Shown: positions 10,984-19,745 of the stretch, one piece after another
Layout: each line of letters starts with the position of its first letter
Numbering within the stretch: the stretch's first letter is position 1
Assembly (NCBI GenBank): GCA_031216915.1
Contig: JAUFNR010000012.1
Span: 248,001 to 312,000 of the forward strand
Source: Pictodentalium vernedei
Taxonomy: Eukaryota; Mollusca; Scaphopoda; Dentaliida; Dentaliidae
Direction: 5' to 3'
DNA length: 64,000 nucleotides
Translations under genes and position numbers: made by a program
Notes under the pieces: model-generated
Seen by the model: only the letters and a program-made list of their open reading frames with translations
Told to the model about the DNA's origin: nothing
The model's database searches: none

Positions 10984-11270
10984 AGGACCTTTTTTCCTTG
11001 GGCCCTCTTTCTTCTGCTCATTCTGTTGTTTACCCTAGCCATTAGACTTCTTACAAGGTCAGTTGCAGCCATGTGCTTGGTTACTGTCCTTTCTGTCTGT
11101 GTGTCACACAGAGCCATATGCCTCATATCTGAATGTCTTTTACTAATGTTTGTGATGCTATGGTTTTTATAGGCCTAGGGAACTCCTCTTCTGTCCACAG
11201 TTCCAGCACAGGCGGGTTATGTGGGGTTGGTTATGTGATTCCCTCCTCCTATTGTCTATTCAGCCTGTTG

Positions 11271-11352
11271 TAAACAGTTGTAAGGTAGGTTGATAAAAAA
11301 TTTAAATTTTATAGTAAATTTCCTTTCTTATTATACCTACCACAATTGTTTA
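11271..11352. repeat. ICR-like inverted repeat of unit U0
   Basis: An imperfect palindrome with arms TAAACAGTTGTAAGGTAGGTTGATAA and TTATTATACCTACCACAATTGTTTA around an AT-rich centre. By position, after the recombinase and before a CCTCCCCGCTGATCACATA phrase, it is the family-B equivalent of the DIRS ICR. The element termini it predicts are not found elsewhere in the window. Confidence 0.65.
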
Positions 11353-11621
11353 TGTGGAGGCCCTACCATCTTCTTATTCGGGTAAGAATCCTTCCTCCCC
11401 GCTGATCACATAACTCCAGTGTTGGCGGATTCAATCAGAATGACACATTGGTTATGTGTCTGTGCACTGGTTCCTGAAGCCATGGATTAGTACGAGGAGA
11501 AGAGTGTCTTCTACTGGGTGTGCACCAGTTGGACAGAACCCAGTTTTGGCTTATTTTTTCTCGGTGCTTTTACACCACTTTTCTTTCCCAAATCACTTGG
11601 GAAAGAAGTAAATAGAGAGTA
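11353..11621 (+). repeat. Segment D of U0, left part, with hairpin
   Basis: Non-coding family-B 3' segment (compare 32401-32690). It contains a stem-loop with arms TTCTTTCCCAA and TTGGGAAAGAA at 11581-11607. It is interrupted by the family-A element after AATAGAGAGTA; the rest resumes at 18702. Confidence 0.75.
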
Positions 11622-11634
11622 CATTTTTATACTG

Positions 11635-11822
11635 TACCAATGACCCAGACATAGCTGGTGGTAACTCTTAAAAATCTAGGGCCAAACACAAATTTTGCCC
11701 CCCAATCCCCAAAATTTGCATCTAAAACCAAAAGAAATCATGTCCTGAAGGACCTCCATACTTTGCCCCTACTGTGCATGCGCAGTGTCAAGGACGTTCC
11801 GAAATTGGCGCCAATTATCATT
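11635..11822. repeat. Left inverted terminal repeat of the DIRS element
   Basis: The 188 bp are the reverse complement of 18476-18663 with about six mismatches by eye. It starts TACCAATGACCCAGAC. The sequence to its left, ATTTTTATACTG (11623-11634), belongs to the element because it is also present at A2 (6930) and, reversed, in the ICR of A1. Confidence 0.92.
11771..11786. promoter_or_regulatory. NRF-1-like palindrome, left ITR
   Basis: ACTGTGCATGCGCAGT differs by one base from the perfect palindrome in copies A1 and A2. The ITR is upstream of gag, so a role in driving element transcription is plausible but inferred. Confidence 0.35.
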
Positions 11823-12708
11823 CTCTGTTTGGCCCTTCATCAGTCAACATCTCACTGATCTTTGTGCTTGTAAATCTCAGTTTAAAGGATGCCAGACACA
11901 TAATTATTGGAGAAATGGTGATTCTAAGGAGGATATAGGAGGAGAGGAAAAAGGAGTGACAGAAAATAATCAGGGCTGTAACTTAAAATTTGTTAATGAA
12001 ATTATGTTAAGTTGCCTATTTTCGAGGCATGGGCCTGTTGTTGTCATTCTTGCTATAAAGTTGCACTGCTTATTCAGTGTTTTCTCTCCCCTGGTCTTCT
12101 AAGTCCCCCCTTGCTATTCTCCCATGCTTTTGGCATATTTTTGAGAAGATCATTTCTAAATTCTCTTGGGAGAATTAGCTTGGTTACAGAATGAATTCTG
12201 TTATTTTCCCCATGTTTACGTTTTCACCCATGGGTGTATAAACGTTGTGTTCTGCATCTACCATCTGATGTTCTGCAGATTCTCCCCTGGGAGTCTCTGT
12301 TTTGCATCAGATAGTGTGTAATTTTGATGACTGATTTCGGGCCAGTATTGTCAGTGCCTGGAGTCATGTTTTCTGGTGTTTTTACACTGTTTGTTTACAT
12401 TGGCAACAGTCTCTTTTGAGGGGGGGCTGTTTGCCTTTGGAGTAGTTTATCTCACTATAAGATACATTATTATTATCCGTAAGTGTTGCATTAATTATTT
12501 AATATAATTTTAAAATTTTTTACCACACTTAGCCTTGGGATCCATTGGGGCTCAATGTTACTTTTCAGAAACTTGGGCTTCGCTGAAAAAATATTTTTCA
12601 AAAATTATTTTGATTTTCAATTGTTTTTTCAATATTAATGGATCATGTTATTATGTATCTTTGTGTTTACGGGTTTGTGTGAGTACTAGGACTTGTTGAC
12701 TTTTCACA
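11823..12708 (+). other. 5' leader of the DIRS element
   Basis: AT-rich, no supported ORF. Its first ~110 bp match fragment A2. Short direct-strand open frames at 11785-12194 are not shared with A2 and are regarded as chance. Presumed to hold the promoter and untranslated leader; no TATA box can be assigned with confidence. Confidence 0.6.
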
Positions 12709-14803
12709 ATGAAAGGATATTGTTCAAATTGTAATAGGAAGAAATCTTCCTCTGACTTTCATGATCATTGTATTAATTGTAGTCAGTGTACTCGCACTAA
12801 CTCCTGTTCAATATGTCAATATTGGGATGACAAACATTGGAAACGTGTGTCACGGTATGTTGTTAGTGGAGAAAGGGCTATGCCGGCTCATTCTCTGCAG
12901 GGTCACTCTACTCTATCAGTTTCTATTTCAGAGGAACAAGAACAGGGTGATGTTTCCATGTTATCTTCCGCAAGTGCGCTTCCGTCGTCACAAATGAATG
13001 CAGAGCTAGCGGCAAAAGTGCTCATGGAGATACGACAGTTGTCATCTGCTAGCTCGCCCGGTGTAGCGTCCATTCACCGAATGGTTCGGCACCCGGGTTC
13101 ATCCGATGCGGTCCAGGAGGAAATGTTGGGTGATGCAAGCACTATAAACATTCAAGGTGCACACCCAGTGACGGCGGATAGTAGGAGAGATCGGAGGAAG
13201 CCTTCGTGTCCGGTTCCTAGCTCGTCCAGGTCCAGCCGGGCCACGAGCGAGAGAGGCCCCTCTCTCGTACAACAACATCTGGGACCAGATGTTGTGGTAC
13301 AAAATGTGTCGCAAGCGGAGCACACGTCCGTCGCTCAGGACGCTCCGTTGTATAGGCAGTCTGCTGAGACTGCTCAGGCTTCTTCCTCTCACCAGCGCAC
13401 ACGACCGCACCTTGGCTACGTGACCGCCGATATTCTACCAGCTTCGCCGATCAGGGATTCTTCGGCGACCAGGTCACGCCATCCGGTAGCCAGGGACACG
13501 AGGCCGGTTGACTCCGGACGTTCGCATAGCAAGAGTATGCGGGAGTCACTAGATGCGGAGCTGCCCTCGGCGAAGCAGCGAAAGACTGCGCCTCCGCAGG
13601 CCTCGATGTCGGACGTGCTTGCTCAAATAGCACAACTTATCGCAGCATCCCAGCAATCGACAGAAACGGTGTCGGATCGGGAATTATCCGACGGCGCTGG
13701 GTCGGTACGCTCCGCCGAAGCATCGGGTGCGGACGACCGGGAGCATCGTGAGGTCCGACCGGATGGTGAAAGGGATACGGATGACTTGGAGCTATCCCTT
13801 TCGGAACAACATAAAGCTGCCATGGACTTCATCCGGCACTTTCTTCCTCAGGTTGTTCCGTCGGGCCAGACTGCTGCGGTACCGGACAAGAGAATTATAG
13901 CGTCATTGGACACTGATTTCTTCGAGCGGTTCAGGGACATTGCTCCCGAGTTTCCGTCTCAGTCCAATAATGTCACAAGAACATTTGAATTATTGAACGA
14001 CGCTATATTCAAGCTTGCTTCCAAAACAGGAAAAGTGGGTTTCTTGTCCGCCAATGCTCTTAACCTGCCTTTCATTAATGCAAGGAATAAATTTGATACG
14101 GCAGGACAGGGTATCCCGAGAGTTCCTCTGCGTATGGACGACAAAGCGGAAGACTTAGAATTATCATTACCGTCGTCTACATCTATTCCAACCGCGGTGT
14201 TGGAGATGACTATTTCGTCTAACAGAGCCAGTTTAGACGCTTTATCTTACGCAGACCACCTTACATAGGTGTTATCACTGCGTCTTCAAGGGAAAGAATT
14301 CCAGGATATACAATCCTCTTTAAGACTTCTTTCAAGGGCAGTAGCTTATTCCACGTGTAACTCCGCCCTTTCAGTGGCAAACCTGGAGTTGGTTAGACGT
14401 GACGCAGCCCTAGCTACATCCACACTAGTGGATAGTAAGGTGAAGAACTCTCTCAGAGTCGCTTCGGTCTCCGGAGAACTTCTCTTCGAGGGCAAGCTTT
14501 CTGCAATTTACGATAAAATTACTAAGAAATTCTCTGCTGTTTAAATCAGCTTCTAAGAAATCGGACATGGCAGATAAGAGTAAGACAGGCACTTCTGGGT
14601 CTAATGCGCCCAAGAGAGGTTCCTATAGAGGTTCCGGTGCATCCTCTTGGTCTTATTCAAGAGACCATCAAGGCAGCGACTCACGTGCGGGACGTCCTTT
14701 GGGCCGGGACAACCGGTCGGATGCCCCGAGGTCGACGGGACGAGGTGCGGGTCGTGGAGGACGTGGTTTCTCCTCCCGCAGGCCTCGCAGGTCCAGGAGG
14801 TGA
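12709..14803 (+). pseudogene. DIRS gag-like ORF1, one stop and one frameshift
   Basis: The putative capsid/nucleic-acid-binding protein of the element. The N-terminus is rich in metal-ligand residues: Cys5-x2-Cys8, His20-Cys21, Cys24, Cys27, Cys33-x2-Cys36, a zinc-finger-like cluster as seen in other DIRS gag proteins. A low-complexity Ser/Arg/Ala-rich middle follows, then a conserved block around residues 400-610. The frame is broken by a TAG at 14266-14268 and continues in the same frame to 14544. The last part (14567-14803, rich in Arg-Gly-Ser, ending in an Arg-rich tail) is in the +1 frame, so a one-base shift lies near 14520-14545. Either these are inactivating mutations or recoding is used; the sequence alone cannot say. 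The start is chosen because the Cys cluster begins four residues after the ATG. Confidence 0.75.
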
Positions 14804-16793
14804 TGGCTTCAACCTCTATCGCGTGCCGGTTGGCGGAAAGTTGTCGAGTTTTTCACAAGAGTGGGCGTCGATTACGGATGACCCTTGGGTGAGAGGGGTG
14901 ATTTCGGAAGGTCTAAAAATATCCTTCAAACGAAAGCCTCCATTAACTCGAAGTCGAAAATGGACTCAACTTCCGTCAAATCCGCAGAAAAGAGACGCTC
15001 TGTTATCAGAGGTGCAGTCTCTTTTAATGAAGAACGTGGTAGAGGTCGTAGAAAACCAGGAAACACCAGGATTCTACAGTCATCTGTTTCTGGTTCCGAA
15101 ACCAGACGGCTCGTTCCGTCCAGTCATAGATTTGAGCTGGATAAACAAGCTGATCGTCGCTCTGAAGTTTTATATGGAGACGATTCAATCGGTCAGAGCG
15201 AGTATTCGGGTGAACGATTATGCAACAAGCATAGATTTCAAAGATGCGTACTTTCACGTCATGGTACATCCGACATTCAGAAAGTATCTACGCTTCGCAG
15301 TCCTAGGAGTGGTGTATCAATTCCGGGAGATGTGCTTCGGATTGAACCTAGCACCCTGGGCTTTCACTCGGGTAATGAACTCGGTAATGATATATTTCCG
15401 AGCTCATTCGTCTGCGGTAACGTCGGCCTACCTGGACGACATTCTTCAGAGGTACGGCAACGAGTTAACGCTTCAGAACGATGTGCAGAATCTGCTTCTA
15501 TTGCTCCGACGTCACGGTTTTATAATAAACGAAGAGAAGTCGGATCTGGTGCCGTCCAAGTCATTCACACATCTGGGAATGAGCTTCGAGATGCACAACA
15601 ATCTCTTTCGACTGCCATTAACCAGAGCGAAATTAGTCAGTTGTTACGCTCGCTATTGTCTTCACGCAGACAAAGTCACAGCGAGGGAGTTCATGAGACT
15701 GATAGGTCTGTGCGGAGCCGCTGCGGACCTCATTCCGATGGGGCGGTTACGCACTCGTCCTCTCCAAATTTTTTTGACTCAGAATTGGAGTGTGAAAATT
15801 CATTTGCTCGACATAGATGTTCTCTTGTCAGATCAAGTGAAACGAGAGATTCAGACTTGGGCAAACATTCAGTGGTTAACTCAGGGAGTTCCGCTGCAGT
15901 TGCCGGATCCGAGTTTTACCATTATGACGGATGCCAGTCAAACAGGTTGGGGTGCATCATTGATCCCAACAGATTCGAGATGCCAGGGTCTTTGGGATCT
16001 GCAATTCCTGGGCAAGCACATAAACATCAAGGAAATGATGTCAATTTGGCTTGCGTTACGTCATTGGATGGACATTATTCACAATGCTCATGTCCAAATC
16101 CTGTCCGACAATACGACAGTAGTGGCGTATATACGGAACCAGGGAGGCACTCATTCAGTTCCGTTGTTCAATGTAACGGAAAGAATCCTTCTGTTTGCTC
16201 TAGAACATCAAGTTCTACTTTCGGTCTGTCATATACCGGGTCGTCTGAATGTACTAGCAGACTCCCTTTCACGAAAGGGTCGCTTGTTGCCGTCGGAGTG
16301 GACTCTCAACAAACAAGTATTCAATCAGATTTGCTACCAATGGGAATGGCCAATGATAGACTTATTTGCGACACATCTCAACAATCAGTTGCAGACGTAT
16401 GTGTCTCCGTGTCCGGATCCAAGAGCATTTGCAGTAGACGCTCTGTCGATCCCTTGGGACGGAATGATAGGATATGCGTATCCTCCAACGCCGTTGATTC
16501 AGCAGGTATTGCTAAAAATAAAACAATCTCAATGCAAGATTCTGTTGGTAGCATCTCTGTCTCCACAGAGACCGTGGATAAATCTACTCAGGTGTCTGTT
16601 GTGGGACCTACCGCGAAAGCTTCCTCCATGGGAGGATCTTCTTTCACAGGGGAAACCGCGTCAACTTCATCACAATCCGCAAGGTCTCAACCTTCACGTT
16701 TTTCCGTTGTGCGGCCTTTCTTGCATGGCAAGCACTTTACAGGACGAGCAGTGGACGCGATTTCTAACTGTAGGAGAACTTCCTCTTCGCTAA
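14604..16793 (+). CDS. DIRS ORF2: reverse transcriptase, RNase H, methyltransferase-like domain
   Basis: An intact 729-codon frame. RT: Phe-Leu-Val-Pro-Lys-Pro-Asp-Gly near 162-169, motif A Asp211 (Ser-Ile-Asp-Phe-Lys-Asp-Ala-Tyr-Phe), motif B Phe-Gly-Leu-Asn-Leu-Ala-Pro-Trp near 245-252, and motif C Tyr-Leu-Asp-Asp at 276-279. RNase H: Asp443, Glu477, Asp502 and a His-Ile-Pro-Gly-Arg...Asp553 end. C-terminal domain: Ile-Asp-Leu-Phe-Ala-Thr at 585-590 and Tyr-Ala-Tyr-Pro-Pro at 624-628, matching the DNA-adenine-methyltransferase-like domain known in DIRS elements. It copies element RNA into DNA. All visible catalytic residues are present. The first ~70 residues overlap the Arg-Gly-rich gag tail in another frame, so the real start may lie nearer 14800 or expression may depend on frameshifting. 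ORF3 overlaps from 14885. Confidence 0.92.
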   Translation: MRPREVPIEVPVHPLGLIQETIKAATHVRDVLWAGTTGRMPRGRRDEVRVVEDVVSPPAGLAGPGGDGFNLYRVPVGGKLSSFSQEWASITDDPWVRGVISEGLKISFKRKPPLTRSRKWTQLPSNPQKRDALLSEVQSLLMKNVVEVVENQETPGFYSHLFLVPKPDGSFRPVIDLSWINKLIVALKFYMETIQSVRASIRVNDYATSIDFKDAYFHVMVHPTFRKYLRFAVLGVVYQFREMCFGLNLAPWAFTRVMNSVMIYFRAHSSAVTSAYLDDILQRYGNELTLQNDVQNLLLLLRRHGFIINEEKSDLVPSKSFTHLGMSFEMHNNLFRLPLTRAKLVSCYARYCLHADKVTAREFMRLIGLCGAAADLIPMGRLRTRPLQIFLTQNWSVKIHLLDIDVLLSDQVKREIQTWANIQWLTQGVPLQLPDPSFTIMTDASQTGWGASLIPTDSRCQGLWDLQFLGKHINIKEMMSIWLALRHWMDIIHNAHVQILSDNTTVVAYIRNQGGTHSVPLFNVTERILLFALEHQVLLSVCHIPGRLNVLADSLSRKGRLLPSEWTLNKQVFNQICYQWEWPMIDLFATHLNNQLQTYVSPCPDPRAFAVDALSIPWDGMIGYAYPPTPLIQQVLLKIKQSQCKILLVASLSPQRPWINLLRCLLWDLPRKLPPWEDLLSQGKPRQLHHNPQGLNLHVFPLCGLSCMASTLQDEQWTRFLTVGELPLR

Positions 16794-17647
16794 ACTATGC
16801 GGCTAAGTGGAAGGTTTTTCGTCGTTGGTGTAGGGATCATTCTGTTGATATTTTCGATCCCTCCATACTAGACATTACAAACTTTCTAGTATACTTGTTT
16901 GACGAAATCAAACTGCAGCCTGTTACTATTAAGGGTTATAGGTCTATGTTATCTGATACCTATGCACATCATGATAGTTTACAAATTGGATCTAATGTCT
17001 CTTTATCTAAGTTAGTTAGAAACTTCTCGATAAATAGACCCAGAACTCTTAGGTTAATTCCTAAGTGGAATTTAGCTTGGGTTCTTCTTAAACTGAAGGA
17101 AAAGCCATTTGAACCTCTTGGGACAGTAGATTTCAAATTCTTGTCTTATAAGACAGCTTTTCTCTTAGCTTTCTCTTCTGCTAGAAGAGTCAGTGAGCTT
17201 CATGCACTGTCGGTGGATGATTCTCACTATCGTAGTGTCGGGAACACTATCACCTTCACTACTAATGTGGGATTTTTAGCTAAGAATCAGGCTCCTAATA
17301 AATATCCGGAACCTATTGTTATTAAGGCCCTTCCGTCTTCAGATGGGCGTAGGCCTTTACTCTGTCCTGTTAGAGTGTTACGTATTTATAAACAGAGATC
17401 TCAGTTTATCAGAAAGGGACGAAAACGTTTCTTTCTGTCTCTGATGCCTAATAGAAAGGACATTTCAGTCCATTCTATTGCTAGATGGATTCAATTAACT
17501 ATCCGTACTGCTTATGAAAATTTATCTTCTTCTCAGCAGTCTGTGCTTAAGATTTCGGCTCATGAAGTGAGAGCTCTTTCTACATCTTGGGCTTACGCAA
17601 ATAGTATTGCTATTACAGATTTAATGAAGGCTGCTTATTGGTCTTAG
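14885..17647 (+). CDS. DIRS ORF3: tyrosine recombinase
   Basis: An intact 920-codon frame, 1909 bp of which overlap ORF2 in another frame. The recombinase proper starts near residue 635 (Tyr-Ala-Ala-Lys-Trp-Lys-Val-Phe). Catalytic residues visible: Arg768 in Ala-Arg-Arg-Val-Ser-Glu-Leu, His893-x-x-Arg896 in His-Glu-Val-Arg-Ala-Leu-Ser, and Tyr918 three codons before the stop. The enzyme would insert the circular DNA copy by site-specific-type recombination, explaining the absence of target duplications. Residues 1 to ~630 are Ser/Arg/Gly-rich with no domain I recognise and may simply be the shadow of ORF2; the true translation start is unknown. Everything needed for catalysis appears intact. 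Confidence 0.88.
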   Translation: MGERGDFGRSKNILQTKASINSKSKMDSTSVKSAEKRRSVIRGAVSFNEERGRGRRKPGNTRILQSSVSGSETRRLVPSSHRFELDKQADRRSEVLYGDDSIGQSEYSGERLCNKHRFQRCVLSRHGTSDIQKVSTLRSPRSGVSIPGDVLRIEPSTLGFHSGNELGNDIFPSSFVCGNVGLPGRHSSEVRQRVNASERCAESASIAPTSRFYNKRREVGSGAVQVIHTSGNELRDAQQSLSTAINQSEISQLLRSLLSSRRQSHSEGVHETDRSVRSRCGPHSDGAVTHSSSPNFFDSELECENSFARHRCSLVRSSETRDSDLGKHSVVNSGSSAAVAGSEFYHYDGCQSNRLGCIIDPNRFEMPGSLGSAIPGQAHKHQGNDVNLACVTSLDGHYSQCSCPNPVRQYDSSGVYTEPGRHSFSSVVQCNGKNPSVCSRTSSSTFGLSYTGSSECTSRLPFTKGSLVAVGVDSQQTSIQSDLLPMGMANDRLICDTSQQSVADVCVSVSGSKSICSRRSVDPLGRNDRICVSSNAVDSAGIAKNKTISMQDSVGSISVSTETVDKSTQVSVVGPTAKASSMGGSSFTGETASTSSQSARSQPSRFSVVRPFLHGKHFTGRAVDAISNCRRTSSSLNYAAKWKVFRRWCRDHSVDIFDPSILDITNFLVYLFDEIKLQPVTIKGYRSMLSDTYAHHDSLQIGSNVSLSKLVRNFSINRPRTLRLIPKWNLAWVLLKLKEKPFEPLGTVDFKFLSYKTAFLLAFSSARRVSELHALSVDDSHYRSVGNTITFTTNVGFLAKNQAPNKYPEPIVIKALPSSDGRRPLLCPVRVLRIYKQRSQFIRKGRKRFFLSLMPNRKDISVHSIARWIQLTIRTAYENLSSSQQSVLKISAHEVRALSTSWAYANSIAITDLMKAAYWS

Positions 17648-18356
17648 CCATCCACATTCACAAATTTTTATCTCAGAAATATTGAGTCCATTTCTGGAGA
17701 CCTGCATTGTTTAGGTCTGTTATCTGTTGCTCAGAATGTCGTCCACTAAACAGTTGCAACTATAGTTATGCAGGCTTTCTGTTCCGGCAGTGACTCCGTC
17801 CGGCTGCCCTCTTCGCTCTGGGCTATTTGACCCAGGGCAAGGGGAAGTGGGGGGGGGGGGGGGGGGGTGTTCCCTTAGGTCACCTGCTTTATAGTGAAAA
17901 GCAAGGGAATGCCTCCTCCGAAGTCAGTATTTCTGAGTCGTTTCCGGGATGGTTTTAAAGTGTAATATTAATGTTAAGAATTCATTCATGTCATATTTTT
18001 AAAGTGTAGCTCGGTGTGAAGCATTTGTATATGTCAAGTGTCAAACGGGCGTTAATATACAATCCTCGGGCACTTTTAAAGAATATAAAGAGTCTCAATT
18101 CTCTGGACTAACTTTATTTATTGGCTTACTTTAAAAATAATTAGTATAAAGGGTTATACTGGATGTCAATAGAGAACATGAATGTTATTGTGCTCAATTA
18201 TGAAGGGTATTGTATCTTTGTAATTTAACATAAAATAAGAAAGATACATGTAAAGCCTAATACTCCTTTTCTCCTTGAGGGGTTGACTCTATATTATATA
18301 GTTGAGCTGATTGGATTTTCCTCTATGTCCTAGGCCCTCCAGCCTTTTTACTATTC
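17648..18356 (+). other. 3' untranslated region of the DIRS element
   Basis: Non-coding, matches 387-1096 of copy A1. It includes an uninterrupted G-run at about 17849-17867, also present in A1 (about 585-603), so the G-run is an element feature rather than a chance tract. No polyadenylation signal was assigned. Confidence 0.7.
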
Positions 18357-18399
18357 AGCTATGTGTGGGTCATTGGTACAGTTACCAATGACCCAGACG
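18357..18399. repeat. Internal complementary region (ICR) of the DIRS element
   Basis: Contains GGGTCATTGGTACAGT (reverse complement of the left terminus at 11631-11646) directly followed by TACCAATGACCCAGA (reverse complement of the right terminus at 18649-18663). Compared with copy A1 (1097-1164), about 25 bp of AT-rich junction are missing from the centre. It is followed by CCTCCCCGCTGAGTACATA, a phrase with a close counterpart after the family-B ICR. Confidence 0.88.
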
Positions 18400-18475
18400 G
18401 GGATGGCCCTCCCAGGAGTTGGGAACTCAAACCTCCCCGCTGAGTACATAGCGCTGACCAGGCACTGCTTGTAAG

Positions 18476-18663
18476 AATGATAATTGGCGCCAATTTTGGA
18501 ACGTCCTTGACACTGCGCATACGCAGTAGGGGCAAAGTATGGAGGTCCTTCAGGTCATGATTTCTTTTGGTTTTAGATGCAAATTTTGGGGATTGGGGGG
18601 CAAAATTTATGTTTGGCCCTAGATTTTTAAGAGTTAGCACCAGCTATGTCTGGGTCATTGGTA
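18476..18663. repeat. Right inverted terminal repeat of the DIRS element
   Basis: Reverse complement of 11635-11822. It is followed by a right-end-specific AT tail to about 18701 ending TTTTTTAAC, identical in layout to copy A1 (1416-1453). The left end instead has ATTTTTATACTG, so the two termini are not symmetrical, which is typical of DIRS ends. Confidence 0.92.
18512..18527. promoter_or_regulatory. NRF-1-like palindrome, right ITR
   Basis: ACTGCGCATACGCAGT, one base away from the perfect palindrome in A1 and A2. Function as a regulatory site is inferred only. Confidence 0.3.
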
Positions 18664-18701
18664 AGTATAATAAATATATAAATTACTATAAATTTTTTAA
18701 C

Positions 18702-19007
18702 TTTTCTGAGTTACGGACTTCCACTGTAGTGCAAGCATTTGCCTAAATGCTAGTGCACAATGTGTCGCATTGTGCCTTTTCACATAGCACTTCCAGCATG
18801 TGCCGATATGCTAGTGCACAATGTGTCACATTGTGCCTTTTCACATAAGCACATATCAGCACATCCAGCTTGTGCTTTTGTGCTGCATGTAATGTGTACA
18901 ATAGAAGATAAACATGTCTAGGGAAGTCAAAATAAATAGAACAAAGAAGTCATAAAAGATTGTAGATACATAGGTAGAAACCGAGAATTTACTGGGAAAT
19001 CAGAGCC
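18702..19007 (+). repeat. Segment D of U0, right part, with two palindromes
   Basis: Resumes the family-B sequence interrupted at 11621. It contains two 61-bp-spaced copies of the palindrome GCACAATGTG-T-CACATTGTGC, at 18755-18775 (one mismatch) and 18816-18836. It matches 32690-32997. Confidence 0.8.
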
Positions 19008-19745
19008 AAGTAAACAATTATGGGTATGGTTTTTTTTGTGGTAATTCTATGAAGTAAATATGGATTCTGTGGAAATCTGAACCAGAAAAACTACTCTAGT
19101 TCAATCGAACTTACCCAGTGCCCCACCACGGTATGGTGGTCCTAAAAAGGTTTTAGGTGCATATTGGTGATTTGGAGGGATTGTCGGGTCTCTTTGGGTA
19201 ATTCTATGAATCGGAGACTGCTCTTCTACAAAGGAACATATCCTCCAAACATACCCCTATCCTATAAGAAGTCTTTGGGTAACATAGAAACCACATCTTA
19301 CCATATGCTACCATAGAAACTGAGACGGCTGCTTCCAGTATACAAAATGGACTACGGAAACACATATCACCCTAACAACACGTGTTGCGTATGCGCACTT
19401 ACATCACATATCACTATGGGGATGATGTCACAACATGGCCACTCACACGGGTTACCATGACAACACAACATGATGCAACTGGGTCATGTGACTATGATAT
19501 CACATGAGATCCGGCAAATGTGGGGTGAAACATATGAGACATACTACTCCTGACTTTGATTCTTGGGAAGCTCTCTGAGAGAGCTTAACAAGGGTCAGGT
19601 GCAGGTGTTAATGGTCTGGGATAGAATGGTTAACAGGCATGTATACAATCACCGTAGATAATGAAAATAGTTTTGGACAAAAGTGGGAATGTGCTTGAGA
19701 ATTCTCAGTACATGTCTTTGAAAGTCCAGGATTTTTTCCTCCAGA
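19008..19745 (+). repeat. Segment A of U0 (truncated)
   Basis: Matches the first half of the 1.5-kb segment A of array units (24937-25668), from AAGTAAACAATTATGGGTATGG to CCTCCAGAGGTAC, then diverges abruptly. It marks the right edge of unit U0. No coding function is supported: the short open frame that recurs in segment A of other units is not preserved here. Confidence 0.8.

Larger units (their letters stand above)
9541..11621 (+). mobile_element. Family-B DIRS-like unit U0, left part
   Basis: This is a rearranged family-B copy with the same head-to-head junction as the 8-kb array: a short minus-strand RT piece (9544-9668), then plus-strand gag, RT and recombinase fragments, an ICR and segment D. 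It is interrupted at 11621 by the family-A element and resumes at 18702. It is more diverged from the array units than they are from each other. Two internal deletions (near 10042 and 10323) remove the RT core and the RNase H, methyltransferase-like and N-terminal recombinase regions. Confidence 0.8.
11622..18701 (+). mobile_element. Near-complete DIRS-type retrotransposon (family A), nested in U0
   Basis: The element is about 7.08 kb: left ITR, leader, gag, ORF2 (RT, RNase H, methyltransferase-like), ORF3 (tyrosine recombinase), 3' region, ICR, right ITR and AT tail. No DDE integrase, LTRs or protease were seen. This order, with a tyrosine recombinase overlapping RT, is diagnostic of DIRS elements. 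It splits a family-B unit: uninterrupted units read AGAGAGTATTTTTCCAAGTTACGG (32685, 40735 and 48735 regions), whereas here AGAGAGTA and TTTTCTGAGTTACGG lie 7.1 kb apart. No target-site duplication is seen, as expected for tyrosine-recombinase insertion. The ITRs are about 97% identical, so the copy is fairly young. Confidence 0.93.

Noticed and set aside
13099..13832. Several 60-103-codon minus-strand frames opposite the gag ORF.
   Set aside because: They are low-complexity shadows of the GC-rich, Ser/Arg-rich gag sequence and have no independent support.
11622..18701. LTR retrotransposon or Crypton-like DNA transposon as the identity of the 7.1-kb element.
   Set aside because: There are no direct LTRs, protease or DDE integrase, and the recombinase is accompanied by RT and RNase H with inverted repeats and an ICR, which fits DIRS. 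Ngaro-type elements would have split direct repeats instead of these ITRs.
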